Positions 49,944 to 61,485 of a DNA stretch of 64,000 bases are shown one piece after another. The position numbers were made by a program, and so were the translations under genes. The notes under the pieces are model-generated. The model was given only the letters and a program-made list of their open reading frames with translations, searched no databases and was not told the DNA's origin. Source of the DNA: Malikia spinosa (GTDB taxonomy: Bacteria; Pseudomonadota; Gammaproteobacteria; Burkholderiales; Burkholderiaceae_C); assembly GCF_002980625.1 (NCBI RefSeq), contig NZ_PVLR01000022.1:1-64000 (forward strand). The letters run 5' to 3'. The first letter of the stretch is position 1, and every line of letters starts with the position of its first letter.

Positions 49944-51251
49944 TCAGGCAGCCAGTGCGGCCGGCTGCTGTTCGCTCGCCAGCGGCAGCACCGTATCGGA
50001 CTCGGCCAGCGCCGCATCGACCGGCTCGATCGCATTTTCCCACTTGGCGACCACGGCGGTGGCGATCGAGTTGCCCAGCACGTTGGTCACGGTGCGCGCC
50101 ATGTCGAGGAAATGGTCGATGCCCAGGATCAGCAGCAGGCCGGCCTCGGGCAGGTTGAACATCGGCAGCACGGCCGCGATCACCACCAGCGAGGCGCGCG
50201 GCACGCCGGCGATGCCCTTGGACGAGACCATCAGCACCAGCAGCATCGTGACCTGCTGGCCGATCGACATCTCGATGCCGTAGGCCTGGGCGATGAAGAT
50301 CGCGACGAAGGCGGTGTTGAGCATCGAGCCGTCGAGGTTGAACGAGTAGCCCAGCGGCAGCACGAAGCCGGTGATGCGGTCCTTGATGCCGAACTTCTCG
50401 AGCTGCTCCATCAGCTTCGGGTAGGCCGACTCGCTGCTGGCGGTCGAGAAGCCGATCAGCATCGGGCCGCGGATCAGCTTGATCAGGCGGAACACTTCCT
50501 TGCCCAGCACGCAATAGCCGGCCGTGATCAGCACCAGCCACAGCAGCGCCAGCGCCAGGTAGAAGTAGGCCATGTAGCGGCCGTAGACCTCCAGCACGCC
50601 CAGGCCGTGGATGGTGATCACCGAGGCGACCGCGGCGAACACGCCGACCGGTGCAAAGCGCATCACGTAGTCGGTGACCTGCAGCATCACATGGACGATT
50701 TCCTCGCAGGTCTTGACCAGGCCGAGCGCGGTCTTGTCGTGCAGCTTGCCCAGCGCGATGCCGAAGAACAGCGCGAAGATCAGGATCTGCAGGATCTCGT
50801 TGTTGGCCATCGACTCGAAGATGCTCTTCGGGAACACATGGGTGATGAAGTTCTTCAGGTTCAGCGACGAGGTCTTGAGGTCGGTCGTCGCGCTGACGTC
50901 GGGCAGCGGCAGCGAGATCGCGTCACCCGGGCGCAGCAGGTTGGCCATCACCAGGCCGATCAGCAGCGAGCACAGCGAGGCGCCGAGGAACCAGCCCAGC
51001 GCCTTGCCGCCAATGCGTCCGACCGCCTTGCCGTCGCCCATGCCGGCCAGGCCCGACACCAGGGTCGCGAGCACCAGCGGCGCGATGATCATCTTGATCA
51101 TGCGCAGGAAGATGTCGGTCAGGATCGAGAAATAGCCGGCGATTTCCTTGGCCGCGGCGGCGTCGGGTGCCAGCGCGTGGCACAGGTAGCCGACGCCGAT
51201 GCCGGCCAGCAGCGCCAGCAGGATCCAGGTCGTGAGCTTGTTCATTTTCAT
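49944..51251 (-). CDS. dctA: C4-dicarboxylate/proton-sodium symporter DctA
   Basis: A 435-residue DAACS-family transporter. It shows the diagnostic serine-rich loop FSTASSESAYPKLM (about residue 274), the LPLGYSFNLDGSMLN motif (about residue 299) and the re-entrant loop SSKGIAGVPRASLVV (about 344). It takes up succinate, fumarate and malate. GGAGAC lies just upstream of the ATG. Upstream are a sigma-54 promoter and two palindromes for DctD. The genes downstream in order are a TSUP permease, dctB and dctD. Confidence 0.95.
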   Translation of the reverse strand: MKMNKLTTWILLALLAGIGVGYLCHALAPDAAAAKEIAGYFSILTDIFLRMIKMIIAPLVLATLVSGLAGMGDGKAVGRIGGKALGWFLGASLCSLLIGLVMANLLRPGDAISLPLPDVSATTDLKTSSLNLKNFITHVFPKSIFESMANNEILQILIFALFFGIALGKLHDKTALGLVKTCEEIVHVMLQVTDYVMRFAPVGVFAAVASVITIHGLGVLEVYGRYMAYFYLALALLWLVLITAGYCVLGKEVFRLIKLIRGPMLIGFSTASSESAYPKLMEQLEKFGIKDRITGFVLPLGYSFNLDGSMLNTAFVAIFIAQAYGIEMSIGQQVTMLLVLMVSSKGIAGVPRASLVVIAAVLPMFNLPEAGLLLILGIDHFLDMARTVTNVLGNSIATAVVAKWENAIEPVDAALAESDTVLPLASEQQPAALAA

Positions 51252-51351
51252 TGAGGTCTCCGTGGCCGCCCGGGGCAGGGCGGTGGCTGTGGTCGAGGGT
51301 GGACCGGTACCCGCAGGGCTATGCCTGCTCGGGCCGGGTCGACCCTTTCCA

Positions 51352-51368
51352 TTGCAGCTTTCGTGCCT
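51352..51368 (-). promoter_or_regulatory. Sigma-54 promoter of dctA
   Basis: On the minus strand AGGCACGAAAGCTGCAA has GG and GC separated by 10 bases, as sigma-54 requires, though the first T of TTGC is C. Transcription would start near 51342, about 90 bases before dctA. dctA is DctD/sigma-54 driven in many bacteria. Confidence 0.72.
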
Positions 51369-51441
51369 TGTTGCCAGGGACGCGAGCGGAGTCTCAAGTC
51401 AATGATTTGGCTGAATAATATTTCTCAAGCGCCAGGCTGGC

Positions 51442-51489
51442 GTTCGGAAATCCGCGTTCTGGCCTGCCACATCATTCGGAAAACCGAAC
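51442..51489. promoter_or_regulatory. Paired DctD enhancer sites upstream of dctA
   Basis: Site A (51442-51456, GTTCGGAAATCCGCG) is imperfect and site B (51473-51489, CATTCGGAAAACCGAAC) contains the perfect palindrome TTCGG-AAAA-CCGAA. Their centres are about 32 bases apart, three helical turns, and 80-115 bases upstream of the sigma-54 -12 element, the normal geometry for an NtrC-type enhancer. Confidence 0.6.
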
Positions 51490-51527
51490 GGACGAAGCGC
51501 CGGCGCGCTGCCGGCCGCGCGCCGGAT

Positions 51528-52712
51528 TCACTTCATGAGCTGGCGCATCGCCTGCTCCAGGCCCTGCAGCGTCAGCGGGTACATGCGGTTGCCCATCAGC
51601 TGGCGGATCAGGTCCACGCTCTGGCGGTACTGCCAGACGCCCTGCGGCTCCGGGTTGATCCAGGCGCAATGCGGGAAGGCGTCGGTCAGGCGCTGCAGCC
51701 ATTCGGCGCCGGGCTCGGGGTTGTTGTACTCGACGCTGCCGTGCGGCTGCAGGATCTCGTACGGGCTCATGGTGGCGTCGCCGACGAAGACCAGCTTGTA
51801 GTCGCGCGGGTACTTGCGGATCAGGTCCCAGGTGTCGATGCGCTCGGCGTGGCGGCGCTGGTTGTGGCGCCACAGGTGGTCGTAGACGCAGTTGTGGAAG
51901 TAGTAGAACTCGAGGTGCTTGAACTCGGTCCGGGCGGCCGAGAACAGCTCCTCGACCTGCTTGACATGGTCGTCCATGCTGCCGCCGACATCCATCAGCA
52001 GCAGCACCTTGACGCTGTTGTGGCGCTCGGGGACCATGCGCAGGTCGAGCCAGCCGGCATTGGCCGCGGTCGCGCGAATGGTGCCGGGCAGGTCGAGTTC
52101 GAGCTCGTTGCCGTTGCGCGCGAACTGGCGCAGCCGGCGCAGCGCCAGCTTGATGTGGCGCGTGCCGAGCTCCTGGCTGTCGTCATAGTCGCGGTAGGCA
52201 CGCTGCTCCCAGACCTTGACCGCGCTGCGGTTGCGGCTCTGGCCGCCGATCCGTATCCCCTGCGGGTTGTGGCCGCCGTGGCCGAACGGGCTGGTGCCGC
52301 CGGTGCCGATCCACTTGTTGCCGCCTTCGTGTTTTTCCTTTTGCTCCTCCAGCCTTTTTTGCAGCGTGTTCATCAGCTCATCCCAGTCCAGCTTGGGCGC
52401 GTTGGCCTTCTGCTCGGCTGACAGCAGCCGCTCGAGCTGCTGCCTGAGCCAGTCGGCCGGAATCTCGCGGCTGAAGTCCGTCAGTTGCTCGACGCCGTGG
52501 AAATAGGAACCGAAGGCGCGGTCGAAGCGGTCGAAATGCTTCTCGTCCTTGACCAGCACGGTGCGCGCCAGGAAGTAGAAGTCGTCCAGCGAGCAGGCCT
52601 CGGCGCGCGGGCCGACCACATCGGCCTGCAGGCATTCGAGCAGCGTCAGCAGTTCCTTGACCGAGACCGGCAGCTTGGCCGCGCGCAGCGAGTAGAAGAA
52701 ATCGATCAGCAT
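51528..52712 (-). CDS. VWA domain protein (CoxE-like)
   Basis: A 394-residue protein with a von Willebrand factor A domain in its C-terminal half. The MIDAS line reads LLLMDVGGSMDDHV (about residue 240), where DVGGS replaces the classical DxSxS but is usual in this family. The N-terminal half is helical and resembles CoxE-like proteins, with a Gly/His-rich linker (GGTSPFGHGGHNPQG). Proteins of this type work with MoxR AAA+ ATPases; the moxR gene is two genes upstream on the same strand. The two probably act as a metal-dependent chaperone pair. Confidence 0.85.
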   Translation of the reverse strand: MLIDFFYSLRAAKLPVSVKELLTLLECLQADVVGPRAEACSLDDFYFLARTVLVKDEKHFDRFDRAFGSYFHGVEQLTDFSREIPADWLRQQLERLLSAEQKANAPKLDWDELMNTLQKRLEEQKEKHEGGNKWIGTGGTSPFGHGGHNPQGIRIGGQSRNRSAVKVWEQRAYRDYDDSQELGTRHIKLALRRLRQFARNGNELELDLPGTIRATAANAGWLDLRMVPERHNSVKVLLLMDVGGSMDDHVKQVEELFSAARTEFKHLEFYYFHNCVYDHLWRHNQRRHAERIDTWDLIRKYPRDYKLVFVGDATMSPYEILQPHGSVEYNNPEPGAEWLQRLTDAFPHCAWINPEPQGVWQYRQSVDLIRQLMGNRMYPLTLQGLEQAMRQLMK

Positions 52713-52777
52713 GGCGACTGGGGTGGTTCAGAGTGGCGCAATCCGGGACTCGACCAGACGGGCGCGGCGATTGACGC

Positions 52778-53410
52778 TCATGCGGGCCTGCTGGTGCGAG
52801 GGCGGTGCAGCTGATGGTCCAGATGCGCCTTCACCGCCGGCCATTCGCTGTCGATGATGCTGTAGACGCAGGTGTCGCGCAGCGAGCCGGCCGCGTCGGG
52901 GTGCGGGTTGATCTGGTGGTTGCGCAGCACGCCGTCGAGCTTGGCGCCCAGGCGCTCGATGCCGCGCCGACTGGCCTGGTTGAACCAGTGGGTGCGGAAT
53001 TCGACCGCGATGCAGTCCAGCTGGTCGAAGGCATGTGCCAGCAGCAGCCGCTTGCAGCTGGTGTTGACGCCGCTGCGCTGGACCGCCTGCCGGTACCAGG
53101 TCGAGCCGATCTCGACCCGGCGGTGGGCGGCGTCGATGTTCATGTAGCTCGTCATGCCGACGGCGCGGCCTGCCAGCGGCCCTTCGGTCGCGATCACGGC
53201 AAACGGCAGCATGCTGCCCCGCGCGTGCAGGCCGAGGCGACGCTCGATCTCGGCGGCCATGCCGTCGGGGGTCGGGATCGCGGTGTACCAGAGCCGCCAG
53301 AGCTCGCCGTCGCAGACCGCATCGACCAGGTCATCGTGCTGCTCATGCGACAGCGGCACCAGCCGGGCATGCCGGCCCTCGAGGCTGACGGGGGTCGTGA
53401 TCGCGCTCAT
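52778..53410 (-). CDS. GNAT-family N-acetyltransferase (RimJ/RimL type)
   Basis: A 210-residue acetyltransferase. It starts with the RimJ/RimL-like LEGRHARLVPL, then VEIGSTWYRQAVQRSGVNTSCKRLLL (in two parts), which carries the acetyl-CoA-binding loop, and FRTHWFNQASRRGIERLGA, the typical C-terminal motif. Substrate unknown. It sits between moxR and the VWA gene, so the three are probably transcribed together. A run of 11 G precedes it by about 28 bases. Confidence 0.85.
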   Translation of the reverse strand: MSAITTPVSLEGRHARLVPLSHEQHDDLVDAVCDGELWRLWYTAIPTPDGMAAEIERRLGLHARGSMLPFAVIATEGPLAGRAVGMTSYMNIDAAHRRVEIGSTWYRQAVQRSGVNTSCKRLLLAHAFDQLDCIAVEFRTHWFNQASRRGIERLGAKLDGVLRNHQINPHPDAAGSLRDTCVYSIIDSEWPAVKAHLDHQLHRPRTSRPA

Positions 53411-53437
53411 GTCGGGCTCCTGGTCGGGGTGGCGGAA

Positions 53438-53448
53438 GGGGGGGGGGG
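53438..53448. repeat. Poly-G tract of 11
   Basis: An uninterrupted run of 11 G lies between the moxR stop and the GNAT start. Such tracts slip during replication and may vary expression, or may be a sequencing length error. Confidence 0.85.
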
Positions 53449-53462
53449 CGCTGTCGTCAGGT

Positions 53463-54311
<849 letters not shown>

Positions 54312-54442
54312 CTGGCTCAAGCCGCAGGTCTCGATCGGAGGAAGTGAAGGGGATGACGGACAGTCTAAGGGTATTCCATGGCCGGGGTGGATCGGACGAG
54401 GCTTGCGACCTTCTCGTCGATCGATCCTGGATAATCCTGCTC

Positions 54443-56530
54443 ATGACAGACGAGTGGACTGATACCGACAGCTGCCAGAGTGAGCTGCCTTCGATACGAC
54501 GGGCTTCGACCGTTTTCCCCGGCCGACTGCGGCCTGCTGGCGGCTGGTTGCAGCCGGCGGCGCTGGCGCTGCTGGCGGCATGGGCCAGCCCAGCTAGGGC
54601 GCAGTCCCTGACCGAGGCCGACTACCTGTCCGAGGTTCCGGTGGTGCTGACCGCCAGCCGCCTGCGCCAGTCGCTGCACGATGTGCCGGGCTCGATGACC
54701 GTGATCGACCGCGACCAGATCCGGCGCTGGGGCGCGCGCGACGTCACCGAGCTGTTGCGCCTGGTGCCGGGCTATCTGATCGGCGGCGTCAATGGCGCCA
54801 ACCCGGTCGCGGCCTATCACGTGCCACAGGACGAGTTCGGCATTCGCAACCTGGTGCTGATCGATGGCCGTTCGGTCTATTCCTCCTCCTTTCTGGGGGA
54901 CACCCACTACGGCATGATGGCGGTGTCGCCTGACGACATCGAGCGCATCGAGGTCATGCGTGGCGCCAACTCGGCCGCCTATGGCGCCAATGCGATGTTC
55001 GGTGTCATCAACATCATCACCCGCCACAGCTTCGATGCGCAAGGCAGCGAAGTGGCCGTGAACACCGGCGCGGGTGGCGTACGCGATCTGCGCCTGAGTC
55101 ATGGCTGGGGCGATGAGCACAGGTCCTACCGCCTGTCGGCCAGTTCCAAGGCCGACCAGGGCTATGCCCAGGCCTTTGACGACCGGCGGCTGCAGGCGCT
55201 GGACTGGCGCGCCGACCTCCAGCCCAATGGTGGCGACGACCTCATGCTGAGAGCCGGTGTCGGTGACCTGCAGAGTGGTCGTGGCATTGCCGGCAATGCG
55301 GGCGATGCCGAACGCAACCTGGAGTGGCGCGAGTGGTTCCTGCAGGGCCGCTGGCAGCGCCAGCTGTCAGCCGATGCACAGTGGCAGCTCAGCGCCGACC
55401 TGTCGGACGAACAGATCACCGATTATTCGGTCGTGCCCTGCGCCTTCCTGCGTAACGGGCGCCCGGCCATTGACAGCTGCATACTGGACTACAGCGCCAA
55501 GGGCCGACGCACCAACATCGAATTCCAGCATTCGGACAGTCTGAGTTCCAATCTGCGCGCGGTCTGGGGCCTGGGCTGGAAGCAGGAGCAGGCGCAGTCC
55601 TTGCCCTATTACCAGACCTCCGACCGCGTGGGCTACGACGAGGCGCGGGCCTTCGGTCACCTCGAGTGGCGTCCGAGCCCGCGCTGGACCGTCAACGCCG
55701 GCCTCTTTGCCGGCCAGCACAGCCGGGTCGGCGACTATCTGGCGCCGCGCCTGATGCTCAACCATCACTTCACCCCCGATCAGACGCTGCGCTTCGGCGT
55801 CAACCGGTCGGTGCGCACCAACAGCCTGCTTGAGCTGGCGGGCGACATGCACTACTACACGCCTGCCGGCGAGCTGGCAGGGCGTGGCTACCTGGGGGGC
55901 GGCGACATCCGGCCCGAGCAGCTGCTGAGCCACGAGATCTCCTACCTCGGCAGCTTCCGGCCCTGGCATCTGACGGTGGACCTGCGGGCCTACCGCGAGC
56001 GCATCAGCGACTGGGTCAGCGTTGTCACCAACCCGAATTACGTCGCGAACAAGGGCGCGCCTGATATTCCCAGGCAGCTGTTCGACAACCTCGCCTCCTT
56101 CACGCTGCGCGGCATCGAGTACCAGTTGAACTGGTCGCCGCGTAGCGGGACTCAGCTGCAGTGGCAGCAGAACTTCAGCCAGCTCGAATGGTCCGATCCG
56201 GCCCGCAGCACCAACCTGCCGCCGCCGCGCACCAGCACGCTGGCCTGGTTGCAGTCGCTGCCGCGCGGGCTCGACCTCGCGCTGATGTGGCATGAGCGCG
56301 AAGCCATGACCTGGGCCGGCACGGCGCAGACGCTGCCCAGTGCCCGCCGGCTCGACCTGCGCCTGGCCCGTCCCTGGCGGCTCGAGGGTGGCCGCAAGGC
56401 CGAGGTGGCACTCACGCTGCAGTCATTGAACGGCGACCAGATCGAATTCAACTCCCGCGCGGGTGGTGGCCGGCAGTACCAGTACCAGTTCGAGCGCCGC
56501 GCCTTTCTGACCCTCAGACTGGAGCATTAA
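54443..56530 (+). CDS. TonB-dependent outer-membrane receptor
   Basis: A 695-residue receptor. The signal peptide is long (about 54 residues) and ends near SPARA-QSL. The plug domain (about residues 65-190) has VVLTASRLRQSLHDVPGSMTV in two parts (TonB-box-like region) and IERIEVMRGANSAAYGANA. The barrel ends FERRAFLTLRLEH. The overall length and plug resemble vitamin/metal-type receptors (BtuB/CirA size class). The ligand is unknown. It is followed directly by a periplasmic binding protein and a diguanylate cyclase. Confidence 0.92.
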   Translation: MTDEWTDTDSCQSELPSIRRASTVFPGRLRPAGGWLQPAALALLAAWASPARAQSLTEADYLSEVPVVLTASRLRQSLHDVPGSMTVIDRDQIRRWGARDVTELLRLVPGYLIGGVNGANPVAAYHVPQDEFGIRNLVLIDGRSVYSSSFLGDTHYGMMAVSPDDIERIEVMRGANSAAYGANAMFGVINIITRHSFDAQGSEVAVNTGAGGVRDLRLSHGWGDEHRSYRLSASSKADQGYAQAFDDRRLQALDWRADLQPNGGDDLMLRAGVGDLQSGRGIAGNAGDAERNLEWREWFLQGRWQRQLSADAQWQLSADLSDEQITDYSVVPCAFLRNGRPAIDSCILDYSAKGRRTNIEFQHSDSLSSNLRAVWGLGWKQEQAQSLPYYQTSDRVGYDEARAFGHLEWRPSPRWTVNAGLFAGQHSRVGDYLAPRLMLNHHFTPDQTLRFGVNRSVRTNSLLELAGDMHYYTPAGELAGRGYLGGGDIRPEQLLSHEISYLGSFRPWHLTVDLRAYRERISDWVSVVTNPNYVANKGAPDIPRQLFDNLASFTLRGIEYQLNWSPRSGTQLQWQQNFSQLEWSDPARSTNLPPPRTSTLAWLQSLPRGLDLALMWHEREAMTWAGTAQTLPSARRLDLRLARPWRLEGGRKAEVALTLQSLNGDQIEFNSRAGGGRQYQYQFERRAFLTLRLEH

Positions 56531-57493
56531 CTGGACCATTCGCGCCGCCATTGCCTGCAAACGCTGCTCGGCGGCGTTGCCGGCCTGGCTTTGCCCGGAC
56601 GTCTGGCCCAGGCGGCCGAGGCCGAGGTCTGGGTCGTCCTGTCCGAGAACGGTGGTGCCTATGCCGAGGCAGTCCGGGCCCTGCAGGAGGCCTGGGCGCG
56701 TGAATTCCGCTTGGCGCTGAACTGGCGCGTCGCGACCTGGTCCGAACTGCCGCTGGACTTGGAGCCCTTGCCCCAGCTGACCGTGACCCTGGGTGCCAGG
56801 GCCTGCCTCGAGGCCGTCGAGCTGACGCTGGCCAATCCGGCGCTGGCGCGCGTGCCCCTGCTGGCGACCTTGCTGCCGCAGGCCAGTTACCCGGCGCTGG
56901 CGGCCAAGGTGCTGGCGCGCAATTCCTCGGCCTTGTTCCTGGATCAGCCGCCCGAGCGCATCGCCAGGCTGTTGCGGCTGGCCCTGCCCGAGCACAAGCG
57001 CGTCGGCGTGCTGTTCGGACCCGACTCGCTGGCGGTCAGGCCGGTGCTGAGCCGTGCCCTGGCCGCGCGCGGTCTGACCTTGGTCGAGCAAACGATACTG
57101 AACGGGGATAAAGGGGTATATCCGTCCCTGCGCGCCCTGTTCGACGAATCCGACCTGCTGCTGGTCATGCCCGACAAGCTGGTCTATTCGCCCCAGAACA
57201 TGCCCAACATCCTGTTGGCTGCCTACCGCCAACGCATTCCCCTGGTCAGTTATTCGGCTGCCCATGTGCGGGCCGGAGCCTTGCTGGCACTGCATACCGC
57301 GCCGGCCGACACGGCCACGCAGATCGCGCAGGCCGTCCACCAGTTGCTGAGCAGCCGCAAGCTGCCCGCACCCGCCCTGGCAGACGCCTATTCGGTCGCT
57401 GTCAACGATCAGGTGGCCCGCTCGCTGGGCTTGTCACTGCCTACCCCGGCTGCGCTCGCGCTCGCACTCAAGTCGCGGGGAGTCAACCCATGA
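56531..57493 (+). CDS. Periplasmic binding protein (ABC_sub_bind/PF04392-like) with CTG start
   Basis: A 320-residue protein resembling the PF04392-type substrate-binding fold (two alpha/beta lobes, with VGVLFGPDSL in the middle and LLLVMPDKLVYSPQNMPNIL later). The conventional start at 56591 (TTG) would cut the signal peptide in half. Reading from CTG 56531, directly after the receptor stop, gives a twin-arginine-like leader LDHSRRHCLQTLLGG, then a hydrophobic core and a cut site near AQA-AEA, with GGAG 6 bases upstream. No ABC permease or ATPase is linked. It overlaps the GGDEF gene by 4 bases (ATGA), so it may be a sensor partner. Confidence 0.72.
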   Translation: MDHSRRHCLQTLLGGVAGLALPGRLAQAAEAEVWVVLSENGGAYAEAVRALQEAWAREFRLALNWRVATWSELPLDLEPLPQLTVTLGARACLEAVELTLANPALARVPLLATLLPQASYPALAAKVLARNSSALFLDQPPERIARLLRLALPEHKRVGVLFGPDSLAVRPVLSRALAARGLTLVEQTILNGDKGVYPSLRALFDESDLLLVMPDKLVYSPQNMPNILLAAYRQRIPLVSYSAAHVRAGALLALHTAPADTATQIAQAVHQLLSSRKLPAPALADAYSVAVNDQVARSLGLSLPTPAALALALKSRGVNP

Positions 57494-58848
57494 CTATCCG
57501 GTTCGGAATTCGCATGCGGCTGTTCCTGGCCGCTGCATTGCCCGCCATTCTCGCCATTTCGGTGTTGCTGCAAGGTTTCCTGACCCGGCACGAACGCATC
57601 CTGACCGAGACCCTGAACGAACACGCCCAGGGCATGGCGCGACAGGCGGCGTACGCGGCCGAGTTTGCGCTCTTCACGGGCAGCCAGTCCGCCTTGCAAC
57701 GGCTGGCGGACGGTGCCCGCGCTTCCAATCAGCATGCCGCGGTGGTGTCGTTCTGGACCCCGGCCGGCGAACTGATTGCCGCCTCCGGTCAGCTGACCCA
57801 TGGTCAGAGCTTGCCGGTGCTCGAGCCGGGTCAGCCCCAGCTCGTCAAGGGTCGCCTGTTGACCCGGGTGCCGATCTGGTCGGCCGAATGGACCGAACCC
57901 GACCTGTTCAGCGCGGCGACACTGCCGACCAAGTTGTCCGCCGCAGTTGGGCGGCAACTGCTGGGCCATGTGCTGGTCGAGCTCGAACTCGACATCCTGC
58001 AGCGCCAGCGCGGCGAACTGCTGGCTTGGGCCCTGGTGGCCACTGGCAGCGGTCTGCTGTTTGCCGGCCTGTTGTCGGCCCTGATCGCTGCCAGCGTGAC
58101 CCAGCCGCTGGGCCGCATCAGCGTGGTCGTGTCCCTGCTCAGCCGCGGCGTGCTCGGCGCCCGGGTCGATACCCGCAGGGCCGGTGTGCTGCGCCCGCTG
58201 TCCGAGGGCATCAACACCATGGCCGCCGGTCTGGCCTCGAACGAGGCCATGCTGCGCGAGCGGGTGGAGCAGGCGACCGAGGAGTTGCGTCAGCAAAAGG
58301 AACAGGCCGAGCACAAGGCGCGCACCGATCCCCTGACCGGTGTGCCCAACCGGCGTGCCTTCACCGAGCTGGCCAGGGTCGAGATCGAGCGCGCCCTGCG
58401 CTTTGGTCAGCCGCTGGTGCTGATCGCGATCGATCTCGATCATTTCAAGTCGATCAACGATGGCCATGGCCATGCGGTCGGCGATGCCGTGCTGGTGGAC
58501 TTCACGACCCTGGTACAGGCTCAGTTGCGCGTCATCGATCAACTCGCCCGCATCGGAGGCGAGGAGTTCGTGCTGCTGCTGCCGGGCACCGATGCCAAGG
58601 GGGCGTATCAGGTTGCCGAGCGCATCCGCCGCCTGCTGGAGCAGCGCGCGCTGCCGATTCCCGGCGGGACCTTGCGCTACACCTCGAGCTTCGGTGTCGC
58701 CGAGCTCGAGCCACAGCATCCGGGGCTCGACCGCTGGCTGGCACGCGCCGACGCCGCGCTTTATGCCGCCAAGGGCAATGGACGCAACCGGGTCGAACTC
58801 GCGCCCGGCGATCCGACCGGGTCGCAGGCGCAGGCGCCCTCGGCCTGA
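57490..58848 (+). CDS. Membrane-bound diguanylate cyclase (GGDEF)
   Basis: A 452-residue cyclase that makes cyclic-di-GMP from GTP. It has an N-terminal helix (about residues 10-28), a periplasmic sensor of about 130 residues (CHASE8-like in my reading), a second helix (about 175-200), a HAMP-type linker, a coiled coil and a GGDEF domain. The active site reads GGEEF (functional variant) and the inhibitory site RVID is 5 residues upstream, so product feedback is likely. TDPLTGVPNRRAF marks the domain start. It is coupled to the periplasmic binding protein by ATGA, suggesting ligand-controlled signalling. Confidence 0.9.
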   Translation: MTIRFGIRMRLFLAAALPAILAISVLLQGFLTRHERILTETLNEHAQGMARQAAYAAEFALFTGSQSALQRLADGARASNQHAAVVSFWTPAGELIAASGQLTHGQSLPVLEPGQPQLVKGRLLTRVPIWSAEWTEPDLFSAATLPTKLSAAVGRQLLGHVLVELELDILQRQRGELLAWALVATGSGLLFAGLLSALIAASVTQPLGRISVVVSLLSRGVLGARVDTRRAGVLRPLSEGINTMAAGLASNEAMLRERVEQATEELRQQKEQAEHKARTDPLTGVPNRRAFTELARVEIERALRFGQPLVLIAIDLDHFKSINDGHGHAVGDAVLVDFTTLVQAQLRVIDQLARIGGEEFVLLLPGTDAKGAYQVAERIRRLLEQRALPIPGGTLRYTSSFGVAELEPQHPGLDRWLARADAALYAAKGNGRNRVELAPGDPTGSQAQAPSA

Positions 58849-58903
58849 CACCCAGCCGGACCACCGGCCAGCCCGGTCGTGACGGGCTGCCGCGACCGGA
58901 TCT

Positions 58904-60355
<1,452 letters not shown>

Positions 60356-60501
60356 GGCTTGCGCGGCCGGGCTGGAAGCTCCGGCAAATGATGACTAAAA
60401 ACCGGATTTTATCGACCTGCATGAAGACTGTGCCAGGCGCGCGCGCCGGCCGCCTGTGAAAGGGTGGGCGTGCTAGCATCCCGCGATAGAACGCACCATC
60501 G

Positions 60502-61485
60502 ATGAACGACGCCGTGACCGACCACAATTCCCCACTTTCCCTGACCATTGCCACCCGTGAAAGCCGCCTGGCGCTGTGGCAGGCCGAGCATGTCCAGTCC
60601 CTGTTGCGCGCGCGCGGCCATGCGATCGAATTGCTCGGCATGACGACGCGCGGCGACCAGATCCTGGACCGTTCGCTCAGCAAGGTCGGCGGCAAGGGCC
60701 TGTTCGTCAAGGAGCTCGAAGTCGCCCTGGAGCAAGGCCGGGCCGACCTGGCGGTGCATTCGCTCAAAGACATGCCGATGGAGCTGCCCGAGGGCTTCGA
60801 GCTGGCCTGCGTGATGGAGCGCGAGGACCCGCGCGATGCCTGGGTCTCGTCCGTCTGCGCCGACCTCGAATCGCTGCCCCAGGACGCGGTCATCGGCACG
60901 TCGAGCCTGCGCCGGGTCGTGCTGCTGCGCGCCGCGCTCGAGCGCCTGGGCCGTGACGACGTGAAGATCGAGCCGCTGCGCGGCAACCTCGATACCCGGT
61001 TGCGCAAGCTCGACGAAGGGGGCTATCACGCGATCGTGCTGGCCGCTGCCGGCTTGAAGCGCCTGGGCCTGGAGTCGCGCATCCGCAAGGTGTTCTCGCC
61101 CGAGGAAATGCTGCCGGCCGCAGGCCAGGGCGCGCTCGGCATCGAGCTGCGCCAGGATCGGACCGAAGTCGCCGCCGCGCTCGCGCCGCTGGCACACCGG
61201 GCGACCTGGCTGGCGGTCGCCGCCGAACGCGCGGTCAGCCGCGCCATGGGCGGCAGCTGCTCGATGCCGCTGGCCGCCCACGCGAGCTGGCAGGGCGAGC
61301 CGTTGACTTCCCCGCTGCGCCTGGATGCCGCCTGGGGCGACCCGGACGGCCGCATCGCGCTGGTGCGGGTCCATGCTGTCGCCAGTGTGACCGGGCTCGA
61401 CGCCGCCGAGGCCCTGGGCCAGCAGGTGGTCGAACTGCTGCGCCAGGGCGGCGCGACCCGCCCCGCGGACCCGATCGCGCCATGA
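60502..61485 (+). CDS. hemC: Porphobilinogen deaminase (hydroxymethylbilane synthase)
   Basis: A 327-residue enzyme that polymerises four porphobilinogens into hydroxymethylbilane on a dipyrromethane cofactor. [16 protein letters not shown] (N-terminus), [24 protein letters not shown] and the cofactor-binding Cys in [12 protein letters not shown] (about residue 251) are all present. It overlaps hemD by 4 bases (ATGA). First gene of the hemC-hemD-hemX-hemY cluster and divergent from argH. Confidence 0.97.
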   Translation: MNDAVTDHNSPLSLTIATRESRLALWQAEHVQSLLRARGHAIELLGMTTRGDQILDRSLSKVGGKGLFVKELEVALEQGRADLAVHSLKDMPMELPEGFELACVMEREDPRDAWVSSVCADLESLPQDAVIGTSSLRRVVLLRAALERLGRDDVKIEPLRGNLDTRLRKLDEGGYHAIVLAAAGLKRLGLESRIRKVFSPEEMLPAAGQGALGIELRQDRTEVAAALAPLAHRATWLAVAAERAVSRAMGGSCSMPLAAHASWQGEPLTSPLRLDAAWGDPDGRIALVRVHAVASVTGLDAAEALGQQVVELLRQGGATRPADPIAP

